64,000 bases of DNA from Aquibacillus saliphilus (GTDB lineage: Bacteria > Bacillota > Bacilli > Bacillales > Amphibacillaceae). The translations under genes were made by a program, and so were the position numbers. The notes under the pieces were generated by a model that saw nothing but the letters and a program-made list of their open reading frames with translations, searched no databases and was not told the DNA's origin. Positions 7,612-16,109 of the stretch are shown in pieces. Position 1 is the stretch's first letter. Each line of letters starts with the position of its first letter. The stretch lies in the NCBI RefSeq assembly GCF_020404745.1, contig NZ_JAIZAP010000005.1, positions 62,001-126,000 of the forward strand, written 5' to 3'.

Positions 7612-9144
7612 CTAATTTATCTTTCTGGATTCTAATTTATTCTCCGCTATTTTGTTTTTTTCAGTAATATCACTAAATACGCCAGCATATTGGATTATTT
7701 CACCACTATCATCTTTAATCGCATTGATCGTTAACCATTCAAGATAGTGACTACCATCTTTTCGTTTATTCCAAATTTCTCCTTGCCAAAAGTCCTTGTT
7801 TTTCAATTCTATCCACATTTTTTGATAAAATTCTTTTGATTGCTTCCCAGAGCTAAGCATCTTAGGATTATTACCTACTGATTCTTCAAGACTGTATCCT
7901 GTATGTTCTGTGAATGCAGGATTCACAGTAACTATTTTACCATTAATATCTGTCACCATCATCCCTAAAGGAGTAGTTTTCATCACTTGGTGCGATAAGG
8001 TAAGCTTATCATGGTAATACATCCAAATAACAATTACTAAACTTGCTAGTGCAATTTGTGATAGAGCCATAAAACCAATTGCATAGTGACCAGTCAATGT
8101 ATATAGGCTCGTAAGTATCAGTGGCGGGAAAAATCCACCTAAGCCACCCATTGCAGCAACAATTCCGTTCACTATTCCCGCTTGCTTATTAAAATACATT
8201 GGTACAAGTTTAAATATAACACCATTTCCTGCACCAGCAACACTAGCGATTGTTAAACAGCCGACAGTATATAAATTTATTGAAGGAGCAAAAGATAGTA
8301 GCATTGCTGCTAAAGTAAAACCTGCAAAGATATACATTAGCATTATTAATGGATTGAAACGATCCGCTAACCACCCGCCAAGAGGACGTGTAACTGTTGC
8401 TATTGCAATAAATCCTGCTGTGCGTAACCCGGCATCAACTTGAGCTAGATTGAACTCAGAAACTAAAAAATTCGGAAGATAAACTGTAAACGCAACAAAA
8501 GAACCAAATGTTATAAAATAAAATAATGAAAATAACCATAGTTTTTCATTTTTATATACACTTTTTATTTGTTGAATTAACGGCGTTTTAACTTTTGTTT
8601 CTTGTCTATCACCCATAAATATATTGGCTAGGATAAAAATTCCAAGAAGTACCATATAGAATTGGACTGTTGTCGACCAGCCAAACTTTGCAGCAAGTAC
8701 TGGTGCTGCAAAAGCTGTAATTGCCGTACCAATGTTACCAGCACCATAGATTCCATTTACAAAGCCATGACGCTCTTTTGAATAGTATTTAGGTAATGAA
8801 GTAACACCTACAGAGAAGATAGCACCACCAATACCTATGAATAATCCACCGATTACAAGATCAATAAAAGAGTCCGCTATGCTTATATAATAAACCGGTG
8901 GTATTAAGAGAATAAAACTGATGATGAAAATCAATCTAGCTCCTAATAGATTTGTTAAGTAGCCAAGTGGAACACGAAGTATCGATCCAAGAATTACCGG
9001 GATTGCCGTAACCCAAGCAGCTTGCTGTGGAGTTATTTGTATATCCTCTATAATAAAAGATAGTAAAGAAGATAAAATCACCCATACCATAAACCCTACT
9101 ATTAAATTCATTGTCTGTAATGGAAGTTGCATTTTTTGTATCAT
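7612..9144 (-). CDS. NarK-like nitrate/nitrite MFS transporter fused to a C-terminal PAS domain
   Basis: A 510-residue protein. Residues 1-375 form a twelve-helix NarK/NasA-type transporter, with LGSILRVPLGYL in the first half and ATVTRPLGGWLADRF in the second. From about 385 to 500 there is a PAS-PAC domain on the cytoplasmic side: GMMVTDINGKIVTVNPAF, EESVGNNPKMLSSG, WQGEIWNKRKDGS and AGVFSDIT. This closely resembles the PAS modules of the kinase at 3970-5694. Usual NarK proteins are 390-460 residues and end at the last helix. The reading frame is open through the junction, so this is a true fusion, possibly a transporter that also reports substrate or redox state. Confidence 0.85.
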   Translation of the reverse strand: MIQKMQLPLQTMNLIVGFMVWVILSSLLSFIIEDIQITPQQAAWVTAIPVILGSILRVPLGYLTNLLGARLIFIISFILLIPPVYYISIADSFIDLVIGGLFIGIGGAIFSVGVTSLPKYYSKERHGFVNGIYGAGNIGTAITAFAAPVLAAKFGWSTTVQFYMVLLGIFILANIFMGDRQETKVKTPLIQQIKSVYKNEKLWLFSLFYFITFGSFVAFTVYLPNFLVSEFNLAQVDAGLRTAGFIAIATVTRPLGGWLADRFNPLIMLMYIFAGFTLAAMLLSFAPSINLYTVGCLTIASVAGAGNGVIFKLVPMYFNKQAGIVNGIVAAMGGLGGFFPPLILTSLYTLTGHYAIGFMALSQIALASLVIVIWMYYHDKLTLSHQVMKTTPLGMMVTDINGKIVTVNPAFTEHTGYSLEESVGNNPKMLSSGKQSKEFYQKMWIELKNKDFWQGEIWNKRKDGSHYLEWLTINAIKDDSGEIIQYAGVFSDITEKNKIAENKLESRKIN

Positions 9145-9423
9145 TTATTTTTCCTCGCTTCTAATTGAATAATAAAGAGCGGCAGTTTCGTCATAAGCTG
9201 ACCATTCACTTTCCTTTTGAACAACTGTACTCGTTAAAGGGACAGCGAAAAAGAAATGCTTGTCAAAATATATCCTTAAATGCGTCTTATCAGGGCACAA
9301 TTCTAAATTACTAATTTTCCTATTTATCCAAGGTGCTCTATCTTCACCTTCTTTACCATGAATACAAACCTCAACAGGGGAATTAATATATTTTTCTAAA
9401 TCATTCATTTTCACAGTTTCCAT
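9145..9423 (-). CDS. Small conserved-context protein of unknown function
   Basis: A 92-residue acidic soluble protein with no signal peptide or membrane helix, and a single cysteine near residue 21 plus one near 43. It starts at ATG 9423 behind AAAGGATG and ends directly against the start of the NarK-PAS gene. I recognise no family. Its position among reductase and transport genes suggests an accessory role (assembly, folding or regulation of the reductase), but nothing in the sequence shows which. Confidence 0.65.
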   Translation of the reverse strand: METVKMNDLEKYINSPVEVCIHGKEGEDRAPWINRKISNLELCPDKTHLRIYFDKHFFFAVPLTSTVVQKESEWSAYDETAALYYSIRSEEK

Positions 9424-9426
9424 AGA

Positions 9427-9723
9427 CTAACATCCTTTCATTACAGGAAGAACTTGAAACTGATAACCTTGTAACATAGACCAAAAGTTTTCACTAGCAT
9501 TATCCTCTAAATAATCAATAACTTCTTGTTCTGTTAACCACCTGCTCATGCCTTTAACCTCAGCTACGACTATTTCAGCTCCCATTTCCTCTTTTTCATC
9601 TAGATACCACTGGAGACGTTCGTATTTAAATAATTGTTCAAATATTGATTCGACCTCTGTTGCTAGTTGACCTGACTTCTCTCGAATAAAACAAAAGTCT
9701 AAGTAAGTTTCGCTTTTTTTCAT
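9427..9723 (-). CDS. Small soluble protein of unknown function in the reductase operon
   Basis: A 98-residue acidic protein of predicted alpha/beta type. The stretch TEQEVIDYLEDNASENFW looks like a helical segment; the only cysteines are near residue 11 and at the C-terminus. It starts at ATG 9723 with GGAGGCAG upstream and ends three bases before the next gene. No recognised domain. The tight spacing on both sides makes it part of the operon; a chaperone-like role (NarJ/NapD-type) is conceivable, but no similarity supports it. Confidence 0.65.
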   Translation of the reverse strand: MKKSETYLDFCFIREKSGQLATEVESIFEQLFKYERLQWYLDEKEEMGAEIVVAEVKGMSRWLTEQEVIDYLEDNASENFWSMLQGYQFQVLPVMKGC

Positions 9724-9728
9724 AATTT

Positions 9729-9923
9729 TTAACTGCCTCCTTTGTTTTTTTCCTTTTTATAAACAAGAATGGCAATAGGAAATAGTATAATGTTAATCCC
9801 CATATAAATTAGGACATTTTGATAATTTTCATGGTAATATTGGTGAACAATTAATTGAGTAAAAACAATATTCATCGCTAAAATAAGACAAAGAATAATG
9901 ACTCCTAGATAGCTACGCTTCAT
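9729..9923 (-). CDS. Small two-helix membrane protein
   Basis: A 64-residue protein with two predicted transmembrane helices (about 5-24 and 36-55) joined by a short loop containing three His residues (HQYYHENYQ), and a Lys/Gly-rich C-terminus. Its start overlaps the end of the Rieske gene by 11 bases, so the two are probably translationally coupled. That suggests a small membrane partner or anchor of the Rieske protein. No family recognised. Confidence 0.65.
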   Translation of the reverse strand: MKRSYLGVIILCLILAMNIVFTQLIVHQYYHENYQNVLIYMGINIILFPIAILVYKKEKNKGGS

Positions 9924-10437
9924 AACGTTTCACCCTTACTGCGAAGATCGCTTCATCCTCTTGATGTACTACAATTTCAGGAAGTGGTCGTCTTGGAGGT
10001 CCAGCAGTAGGCGCACCAGTATTTACATCAAATTTTCCATGATGACAAGGACATACCATTTCTTTTTGTTCTTTTACCCAATAAACTGGACATCTCAAGT
10101 GTGTGCAAGCATTTTGATAGGCAACATATTTATTTTCTTCCAGCCTTATTAATACTGCACTATCGTGGTCACTTGGGAAATGAAACTCGACAGATTCTCC
10201 TACTGCGATATCTTTTATATCAACTATCTTTTTATGTGGATATTCTTTATCGGCGAGTCCCATGAGTTCTTTGGCAGCCAATGTGCCCCAAGGAAGGGAG
10301 GCAACTGCGAATACGCCAGCAGCACCTGCTAATGTCTTCATGAATCCACGACGGTCTAGTGAACGATCATTGTTTCTATTAATATTATTTGTGTAATTGT
10401 CATCTTTTTCTGGAATTTTACCGTTTTTGTTTGTCAT
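9913..10437 (-). CDS. Rieske [2Fe-2S] protein with Tat-type signal
   Basis: A 174-residue protein. Around residue 29 it has a twin-arginine motif (DRRGFMK) and a hydrophobic stretch ending in LPWGTLAA, so it is probably exported by Tat or kept as a membrane anchor. The cluster-binding motifs are CTHLRC and CPCHHG, giving the two Cys-His pairs of a Rieske centre, and a Pro loop (GAPTAGPP) follows. The size resembles the Rieske subunits of cytochrome bc complexes and arsenite oxidase. In this operon it is a likely electron carrier between the cytochrome-b-like subunit and the reductase, though its extracytoplasmic side conflicts with the unexported molybdenum subunit. Confidence 0.85.
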   Translation of the reverse strand: MTNKNGKIPEKDDNYTNNINRNNDRSLDRRGFMKTLAGAAGVFAVASLPWGTLAAKELMGLADKEYPHKKIVDIKDIAVGESVEFHFPSDHDSAVLIRLEENKYVAYQNACTHLRCPVYWVKEQKEMVCPCHHGKFDVNTGAPTAGPPRRPLPEIVVHQEDEAIFAVRVKRYEA

Positions 10438-10450
10438 TTAAATACCCTCC

Positions 10451-11029
10451 CTAAAACAGTTTTACTGTCCCCTGTAAGACACCAGGAAGATTAACTGTTA
10501 CATGTGTTTCGCCCTCAAGATAAGGCATGCTTGTTACCCATTTATCGTTACCAACATCAGTAGCTTGTTTTTTGTCTGCGATTTCGTCCTCTGTTAACCA
10601 TTGCAGCGTGTTTGAAGGACATACACTTGCACACATTGGTGGGATATCATCTTTGGTACGATCAATACATAAGTCGCATTTGTACATGAGGTTTTCTTCC
10701 TCGTCAAATTTAGGTATTCCATATGGACAAGCAATTGTACAGTTTTGACAACCAATACATTTGTCTACCGTGGCAGATAATACTGCACCAGTTTCATGGA
10801 TTTGTATCGCTTGAGCAGGACAGCTTCTAGCACAAGCAGGATCTACGCAATGTAAACACATCAATGGCATTGTTTGACTGTTTACTAAAGGATTTACATC
10901 ATAGACATAGTTTCTGTTTTTCTGTTCATGTCCTCCGCACTGCGTACAAGCAGCAAGACACGCTCTACAGCCTATACAATTCTCAAGTTCCATGTATAAT
11001 TTTCTTCTTGTCGTTGTTGTTGTCGTCAT
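10451..11029 (-). CDS. Four-cluster 4Fe-4S ferredoxin-type electron-transfer subunit
   Basis: A 192-residue protein of the NrfC/DmsB/PhsB type. It has four cysteine groups: CIGCRACLAAC, CLHCVDPACARSC, CIGCQNCTIAC and CDLC...MCASVC, enough for four [4Fe-4S] clusters. There is no signal peptide. The ATG at 11029 adjoins the stop of the molybdenum subunit, with AAGGTG upstream. It should pass electrons from the membrane subunit to the N-terminal cluster of the catalytic subunit. It is shorter than NarH (about 490-510 residues), one reason not to call this a standard NarGHI enzyme. Confidence 0.9.
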   Translation of the reverse strand: MTTTTTTRRKLYMELENCIGCRACLAACTQCGGHEQKNRNYVYDVNPLVNSQTMPLMCLHCVDPACARSCPAQAIQIHETGAVLSATVDKCIGCQNCTIACPYGIPKFDEEENLMYKCDLCIDRTKDDIPPMCASVCPSNTLQWLTEDEIADKKQATDVGNDKWVTSMPYLEGETHVTVNLPGVLQGTVKLF

Positions 11030-13201
11030 TTAAAGCACCTTCCCAGCAACTTTTATTTTGTCAATTTGAGCAGCACATGCTTTATATTCCGGCATTTTTG
11101 ATATAGGATCTAATGCCGCTATAGTTAATAAATTAATTGATTCTAAATCTCCAAAATGATAAGGGACAAAAACAGTGTCTTCTCGAATTGCCTCTGTTAT
11201 TTTCACTTTATAATTTGCCTTCCCTCTAAGTGTATAGAGAAGAACTACTTCATCATGCTCGATGTCATACTCCGCTGCAGTAATTGGATGAACTTCAACG
11301 TATGGGTCTGGACACATATCGTTAAGAAACTTAATTCTCCTCGTTTGGTTTCCTGATAAATAATGGTAAACGACACGTCCGGTTGTTAAACGAAGTGGAT
11401 ACTTCTCAGACGGTTCCTCTGCTGGCGGTCTGTATGGAAGTGCACAAATTTTCGCTTTTCCATCAGGGTGATAAAACTGTTTATCAAGGAACATATGCGG
11501 AGTTCCCTTATCTTCTTTATCTGTACAAGGCCAAAAAACACCGTCTTGTTCATCGATCTTATCCCAAGTAGCCCCGTAATAATCGGCAACTCCACCCTTT
11601 GAAGCTAATCTGAATTCTTCCGCTACATCTTTAGCAGTCTTTAAGTGTGAAAAATGCTTACCCTTACCAAGTCTTTCAGCAAGCTCAACCTGCATCAGCC
11701 AATCCGGCTTTGATTCACCAATAGGTTCCTGTGCTTTATTAATTTTAATAATTCGACCCTCAAGATTCGTTGTTGTTCCTTCATCCTCAGACCATGAAAC
11801 TGAGGGTAGAATCACATCTGCATATTCTGCTGATTCCGATAAAAAGAAATCCCCACATACCATAAAGTCTAATTTTTTCAGTGCGCCTCTTACAAAATTT
11901 AAATTCGGTGCCGAAACAGCCGGGTTCGAACAAAGTAAATATAGTCCACGAATTGTTTTATTATCCATTAGTTCAAACATTTCATAAGCAGATACACCAG
12001 GTTTTGGCATTTCTTCAGGCTCAATTCCCCAGACCTTACTTACACGTTCGACCGCTTCAGGGTTTGTTATTTTTTGATAACCTGGTAGTAGGTCACTCTT
12101 TTGTCCGTGTTCTCGACCACCTTGGCCATTTCCTTGTCCAGTAAAGGTAGCTACACCCGCTTTTGGTCTACCAATCTTTCCTGTAACTAGCGCCATGTTT
12201 GTATATGCTGAAACGTTATCAACACCTTTATGTTGTTGTTCAACTCCTCTAGCAAACATAACAATCGCATTAGGAGCTTTTCCGTATATTTCAGCTGCTC
12301 TTTCAATCTTTTCAACCGCAACACCAGTAATCATGCTTGTGTATTCCGGAGTGAAATCTTTTACTAACTCTTTTGTCTCTTCAAATCCATTTGTGTGTTG
12401 ATTAACGAAAGATTCATCTGCATAACCATTTTGAATCAATAAATTCAAGATACCATTTGCTAACGCTAAGTCCGTCCCTGGTCTTAGGTCTAAGTGTACA
12501 TCTGCTCTTCTAGCTACAGGGGTTTCTCTTGGATCTGCAACGATTAGATAACCACCACGTTCTTGAACAGCCCATACTCTAAACATTGAAGTCGGATGAC
12601 ATTCAGCCGTATTACTTCCAGCAATAAACAGACAATCAGTTTGATGAACATCTGTCCAAGGTAAGGTTGATCCACGGTCAACACCAAATGATCTTAAAAA
12701 ACCACCTGCAGCACTAGACATACAGAAACGTCCGTTGTAGTCTATGTATCTAGTTCCCATTGCAACTCTGGCAAATTTACCAGTTAAATAACACTTTTCA
12801 TTAGTCATTGATACACCGCTAAATACGGAAAGGCTATCTTTACCATAATCTTCTTGAAGTTCACCAAACTTTTTAGCAATCAGATCATATGCTTCGTCCC
12901 AACTCGCCTCACGAAAGCCTTCTTTCGTTCCTTTTAATGAAGCGTCATCGCGAATAAGTGGTTTAAGAATGCGGTCGTCGTGGTTTGTTTGTTGATAAGC
13001 CGTAACACCTTTAGGACACATCTTTCCGAGAGTTACTGGCCAGTCATATCTCGGTTCAACACCAATAATTTTATTTGTACTTTTATCTACTCGTAAGTTC
13101 ATACCACACTGCATACCACAATAGCTACAATGTGTCTTAACCAACTCTTCATTTCGATGTCTTACGTTTTCTATATCTCTAAAAAATTTATCCTTTTGCA
13201 T
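11030..13201 (-). CDS. Molybdopterin oxidoreductase, Nas/Nap-type nitrate reductase catalytic subunit
   Basis: A 723-residue bis-MGD enzyme. The N-terminal [4Fe-4S] motif is CSYCGMQC with the fourth Cys in KMCPKG. The presumed molybdenum ligand is the Cys in NGRFCMSSA, as in Nas and Nap enzymes and unlike the Asp of NarG. GQGNGQGGREHG and LPSVSWSEDEGT mark the active-site and cofactor domains, and the C-terminal MGD-binding domain has LTTGR and YHFGDLESINLL. There is no Tat signal, so it is cytoplasmic; the C-terminal [2Fe-2S] domain of some NasC proteins is absent. The start is ATG 13201 behind GGAGG, overlapping the upstream gene by 14 bases. Nitrate is inferred from the NarK and Nre-like neighbours. 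Confidence 0.85.
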   Translation of the reverse strand: MQKDKFFRDIENVRHRNEELVKTHCSYCGMQCGMNLRVDKSTNKIIGVEPRYDWPVTLGKMCPKGVTAYQQTNHDDRILKPLIRDDASLKGTKEGFREASWDEAYDLIAKKFGELQEDYGKDSLSVFSGVSMTNEKCYLTGKFARVAMGTRYIDYNGRFCMSSAAGGFLRSFGVDRGSTLPWTDVHQTDCLFIAGSNTAECHPTSMFRVWAVQERGGYLIVADPRETPVARRADVHLDLRPGTDLALANGILNLLIQNGYADESFVNQHTNGFEETKELVKDFTPEYTSMITGVAVEKIERAAEIYGKAPNAIVMFARGVEQQHKGVDNVSAYTNMALVTGKIGRPKAGVATFTGQGNGQGGREHGQKSDLLPGYQKITNPEAVERVSKVWGIEPEEMPKPGVSAYEMFELMDNKTIRGLYLLCSNPAVSAPNLNFVRGALKKLDFMVCGDFFLSESAEYADVILPSVSWSEDEGTTTNLEGRIIKINKAQEPIGESKPDWLMQVELAERLGKGKHFSHLKTAKDVAEEFRLASKGGVADYYGATWDKIDEQDGVFWPCTDKEDKGTPHMFLDKQFYHPDGKAKICALPYRPPAEEPSEKYPLRLTTGRVVYHYLSGNQTRRIKFLNDMCPDPYVEVHPITAAEYDIEHDEVVLLYTLRGKANYKVKITEAIREDTVFVPYHFGDLESINLLTIAALDPISKMPEYKACAAQIDKIKVAGKVL

Positions 13202-14285
13202 TTTGATTTGCCTCCTTGATTGGTACTTCATGTGTAGCAAAGCCAGAAAATCTTGAAATACGATATTTTCTTCGACAAGGTAAACACAGTTCAGCTAGAT
13301 TGAAACCATCTTTCATGTTGAATTCAATATCATTCGTTCCTAACACCTCGATAACATCGTTGGATTGTTCAATTGAAACAAAGTCATCTCCACAAACCTT
13401 ACATTGTTTCATAGATTTCTCTCCGTAATGTTCACGGTAGTTTCTGGCAAACACACTAAGTGGTCTAAAAGGAATGTGAGCAAGCTTTCCAAAAGGCAAG
13501 TAAATTAAGGTAACAATAACTGAATATTGATGGATTAGAGACATCACATAATGTCCTGCACCATGTAAGAATACATTGATAAACGTTAACAGAAGACCTG
13601 TTACACTTATAAAAATCAAAAGATAAAGTGGTAAAAAGTCATACATGAAATTCTGTTCTGCTCTAGCCTGCATATTTTTAAGGCGTCGATAGAGTGCCAT
13701 ACAAACACCCATGATTACCATAATTGCGCTGAAATTAAGCGCGTTATAAGACATAAAAGCGATAAAACCATCAGCTGGAACAGTCATAAGATCCATTCCC
13801 ATTCCAACGATCGTGTACATTCCGCTATCTTCCATTGTAAAATACATCCAGCCAAATACGAGTGGGAAGGTCACTAGACACGATAGTATAACGCCCCAAC
13901 CTATTAAGATGTGTTGAGTCCATCGGTAAATTCCCCTATTCCAGATGAATTTATATACCGCTAGATGATTCACCGCAGTTTTCGGTGTCGTTTTACGAAA
14001 TAATAGCTTAAATCCTTTTTTAATAAAAATTTTGGTTGGTGGTCTCTCCCCCCAAGCAATAAAGCGATAGAAAAAGCCACCTAAAAAAACAATTGTACCA
14101 ACCATGTACCCATATAGATTTAAATCCACATGCGTAAACATTCTAGTACCAATAATAGAAAGAATTACTAGACCACTTACGGCGAGAAACATTGATTTCG
14201 CAAATTTTGATGCAAATGCGTTATTTATCGAATTAGTCCTTTTTTCCATATTACCCATTGGTTCTTTCATACTGACATCTTCCAT
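13188..14285 (-). CDS. Cytochrome-b-like membrane subunit with C-terminal CxxC pairs
   Basis: A 365-residue protein with about six transmembrane helices (near 32-50, 58-78, 124-150, 183-200, 216-240, 247-270). Histidines inside or near the helices (WTQHILIGWG, FLHGAGHY, SLIHQYS, KLAHIPF) are candidate heme ligands, as in NarI or HdrE/DsrM-type quinol oxidases. The soluble C-terminus holds CKVC (295-298) and CLPC (334-337), a four-cysteine set suited to zinc or an Fe-S centre and not found in NarI. It is the first gene of the operon, with GGGAGAG before ATG 14285. Likely role: quinol oxidation and electron delivery to the ferredoxin or Rieske partner. Confidence 0.75.
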   Translation of the reverse strand: MEDVSMKEPMGNMEKRTNSINNAFASKFAKSMFLAVSGLVILSIIGTRMFTHVDLNLYGYMVGTIVFLGGFFYRFIAWGERPPTKIFIKKGFKLLFRKTTPKTAVNHLAVYKFIWNRGIYRWTQHILIGWGVILSCLVTFPLVFGWMYFTMEDSGMYTIVGMGMDLMTVPADGFIAFMSYNALNFSAIMVIMGVCMALYRRLKNMQARAEQNFMYDFLPLYLLIFISVTGLLLTFINVFLHGAGHYVMSLIHQYSVIVTLIYLPFGKLAHIPFRPLSVFARNYREHYGEKSMKQCKVCGDDFVSIEQSNDVIEVLGTNDIEFNMKDGFNLAELCLPCRRKYRISRFSGFATHEVPIKEANQNAKG

Positions 14286-14352
14286 TTGAACTCTCCCTTT
14301 ACGAACGTTTTCTTTATTAATTTAATTGTAAGCAAATTATGGAGACAATGGT

Positions 14353-14392
14353 ATAGGGGAACCTCCTCATCTTGAGGGGGAAATTCCCCTAT
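14353..14392. promoter_or_regulatory. GC-rich dyad, candidate NreC-type operator
   Basis: ATAGGGGAA (14353-14361) and TTCCCCTAT (14384-14392) form a perfect 9-bp inverted repeat, with an inner dyad CCTCC/GAGGGGG. It lies 68-107 bases upstream of the reductase operon start, in the gap shared with the divergent gene at 14545. Staphylococcal NreC is reported to recognise TAGGG-N4-CCCTA-like palindromes; the half-sites match but the spacing differs. Apart from this, 14286-14544 shows only AT-rich promoter-like sequence. Confidence 0.45.
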
Positions 14393-14544
14393 TATTTATC
14401 TATGCTGTCAAATTAGTCCTCTCGAATCTTTTATAACTGAAGACAGCATTAGATTAACTACTTCCAAATTTTTCTGAAAAATGATAAAATTTCCATAAGT
14501 TTAGTATTTAATAATCAAAAAATCTAAAAAAGAAGGTCTATGGT

Positions 14545-16101
14545 ATGCGTTTAAAATCACGCCTATATTGGTTAATTCCAGCAATCATTTTATTAGTTGC
14601 CATTGGTTTATTATTTAGCGAGAATTTTAAAAATGTAACAGAGGTTCCTGATGAGGACTGGAGTAGAGCATTACCGATTGGAAGCACCAACATAAATAAG
14701 TACCCGTTTATTTCAAAAACTGAGGATGGTGCCATTGAGATTGTAGAATTCGATGACCAAATATTAGTTAAGAAAACCTATGGAAGCCAGTATAATGTAA
14801 TTGATGAGGAGAATTTCCCGGATATACCGTTTAATAAGTGGACGAAAGTATTTTCAAAGGGGAACGATTTAGTTTATTTCCAATATAAAACGATATACGA
14901 TGGTACCACGAAAAAGGAAATTACAAACGCAGATAGTTTTCATCCACTTAGGGATGCACTTATTTATCTAAAAAACAATGTGGTTTATCAATTAAATCTA
15001 AAAACAAAAACATCAGAAATACTTTACACCATTGAAGGTGAATTTGATGAACTGGTTACTTATCAAGCAGAGACTGAAGAACTTGTTTTTCTCACATATG
15101 CTAAGAATCAGGACAAATTAGATGTTTCCGTATATAAACATAGCGATAATTTGACAACAACCATTCACAAACAAAAGTTCTCTATATCACGAAGTGAACG
15201 AGTACAAGATGCCGCTCTAGCATATAAAGATAACCATCTAGCCTTTGTGTTTAAAACAGAACGAAAAGGTGCAGGAGGTTCAGTACCGGTTAATAACGTA
15301 TATCTCTTCGAAAATGAAAACAAACCTAAATTAAACAAAATCACATTTAACGATCCAAAAGGAGCTAATGAGTTAAGAAATATTAGTGATCTTTCTTTAG
15401 CATTTGAAAATGAAAATGTGAAGATACTTTTCTCAGCAAAAGGTAAAAGTAAAACAAAATATCAAGGAACAACTGCTTTTAATATTTACGAAGCTGTAGT
15501 AAATGAAGAAGATTATAAAATTTATCGTAGAAGTAATACATCCGATTATTCAGCTAAACCTCAGTGGATTAATAACGATACAATATCATGGATAGATTTT
15601 CAAAGTGAGGCTAATGACATTCTCCTTTCTTCTTCTGACCAAGCGTTAATTGGCCTGACGAAGCAATATACTGGTACTGAATATATCAAGGCTTTAGGCA
15701 AAACCATCGGCATGGGTTCAGTAGCTATATTCGCTATCTTAATATCTAGTATGTGGTTCATTTGGCCGTTACTGCTGATAACAATTATCTACATGTCTAA
15801 ACGAAACCTGCTAGATCGAGATCCAACTTGGGTCTACTATGTTGGGTTAATATCCTATGCAGTGGCCGTACTTTTGTTCAAACACCGTTTCTTTATCGAC
15901 ACAATAGACATAAAAGCACCTGGCTATCTTACTTTCCAAAATAGTGATTTGGTATTCTTACTAATTTTAGGTATATTAGCCCATTTATGCGCCTCAATTG
16001 GGGCTACTCAAAATGAGTGGAATGTTCCAGTTAGACTGCTCTACTTTATGGGTGTTCACATCACAATGCTAGCGTTTTTCTTCGGTCCTTACCTAATATA
16101 A
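14545..16101 (+). CDS. Unknown membrane-anchored protein with large external domain
   Basis: A 518-residue protein I do not recognise. It has one N-terminal transmembrane segment (about 8-26), a roughly 350-residue hydrophilic external region rich in beta-strand-like repeats (alternating short hydrophobic stretches, perhaps a propeller fold), then four hydrophobic helices near 385-412, 430-448, 470-490 and 498-518. No catalytic motif or cysteine cluster stands out. It starts at ATG 14545 with GAAGG upstream and is divergent from the reductase operon. A 25-bp-stem terminator follows immediately. A sensor or carbohydrate-binding surface protein is possible but unsupported. Confidence 0.75.
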   Translation: MRLKSRLYWLIPAIILLVAIGLLFSENFKNVTEVPDEDWSRALPIGSTNINKYPFISKTEDGAIEIVEFDDQILVKKTYGSQYNVIDEENFPDIPFNKWTKVFSKGNDLVYFQYKTIYDGTTKKEITNADSFHPLRDALIYLKNNVVYQLNLKTKTSEILYTIEGEFDELVTYQAETEELVFLTYAKNQDKLDVSVYKHSDNLTTTIHKQKFSISRSERVQDAALAYKDNHLAFVFKTERKGAGGSVPVNNVYLFENENKPKLNKITFNDPKGANELRNISDLSLAFENENVKILFSAKGKSKTKYQGTTAFNIYEAVVNEEDYKIYRRSNTSDYSAKPQWINNDTISWIDFQSEANDILLSSSDQALIGLTKQYTGTEYIKALGKTIGMGSVAIFAILISSMWFIWPLLLITIIYMSKRNLLDRDPTWVYYVGLISYAVAVLLFKHRFFIDTIDIKAPGYLTFQNSDLVFLLILGILAHLCASIGATQNEWNVPVRLLYFMGVHITMLAFFFGPYLI

Positions 16102-16109
16102 AATCCAAG

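Noticed and set aside
11030-13201. Formate dehydrogenase catalytic subunit
   Set aside because: The presumed metal ligand context NGRFCMSSA and the NarK/Nre-like neighbours fit Nas/Nap nitrate reductases better; no selenocysteine or FDH signature seen.
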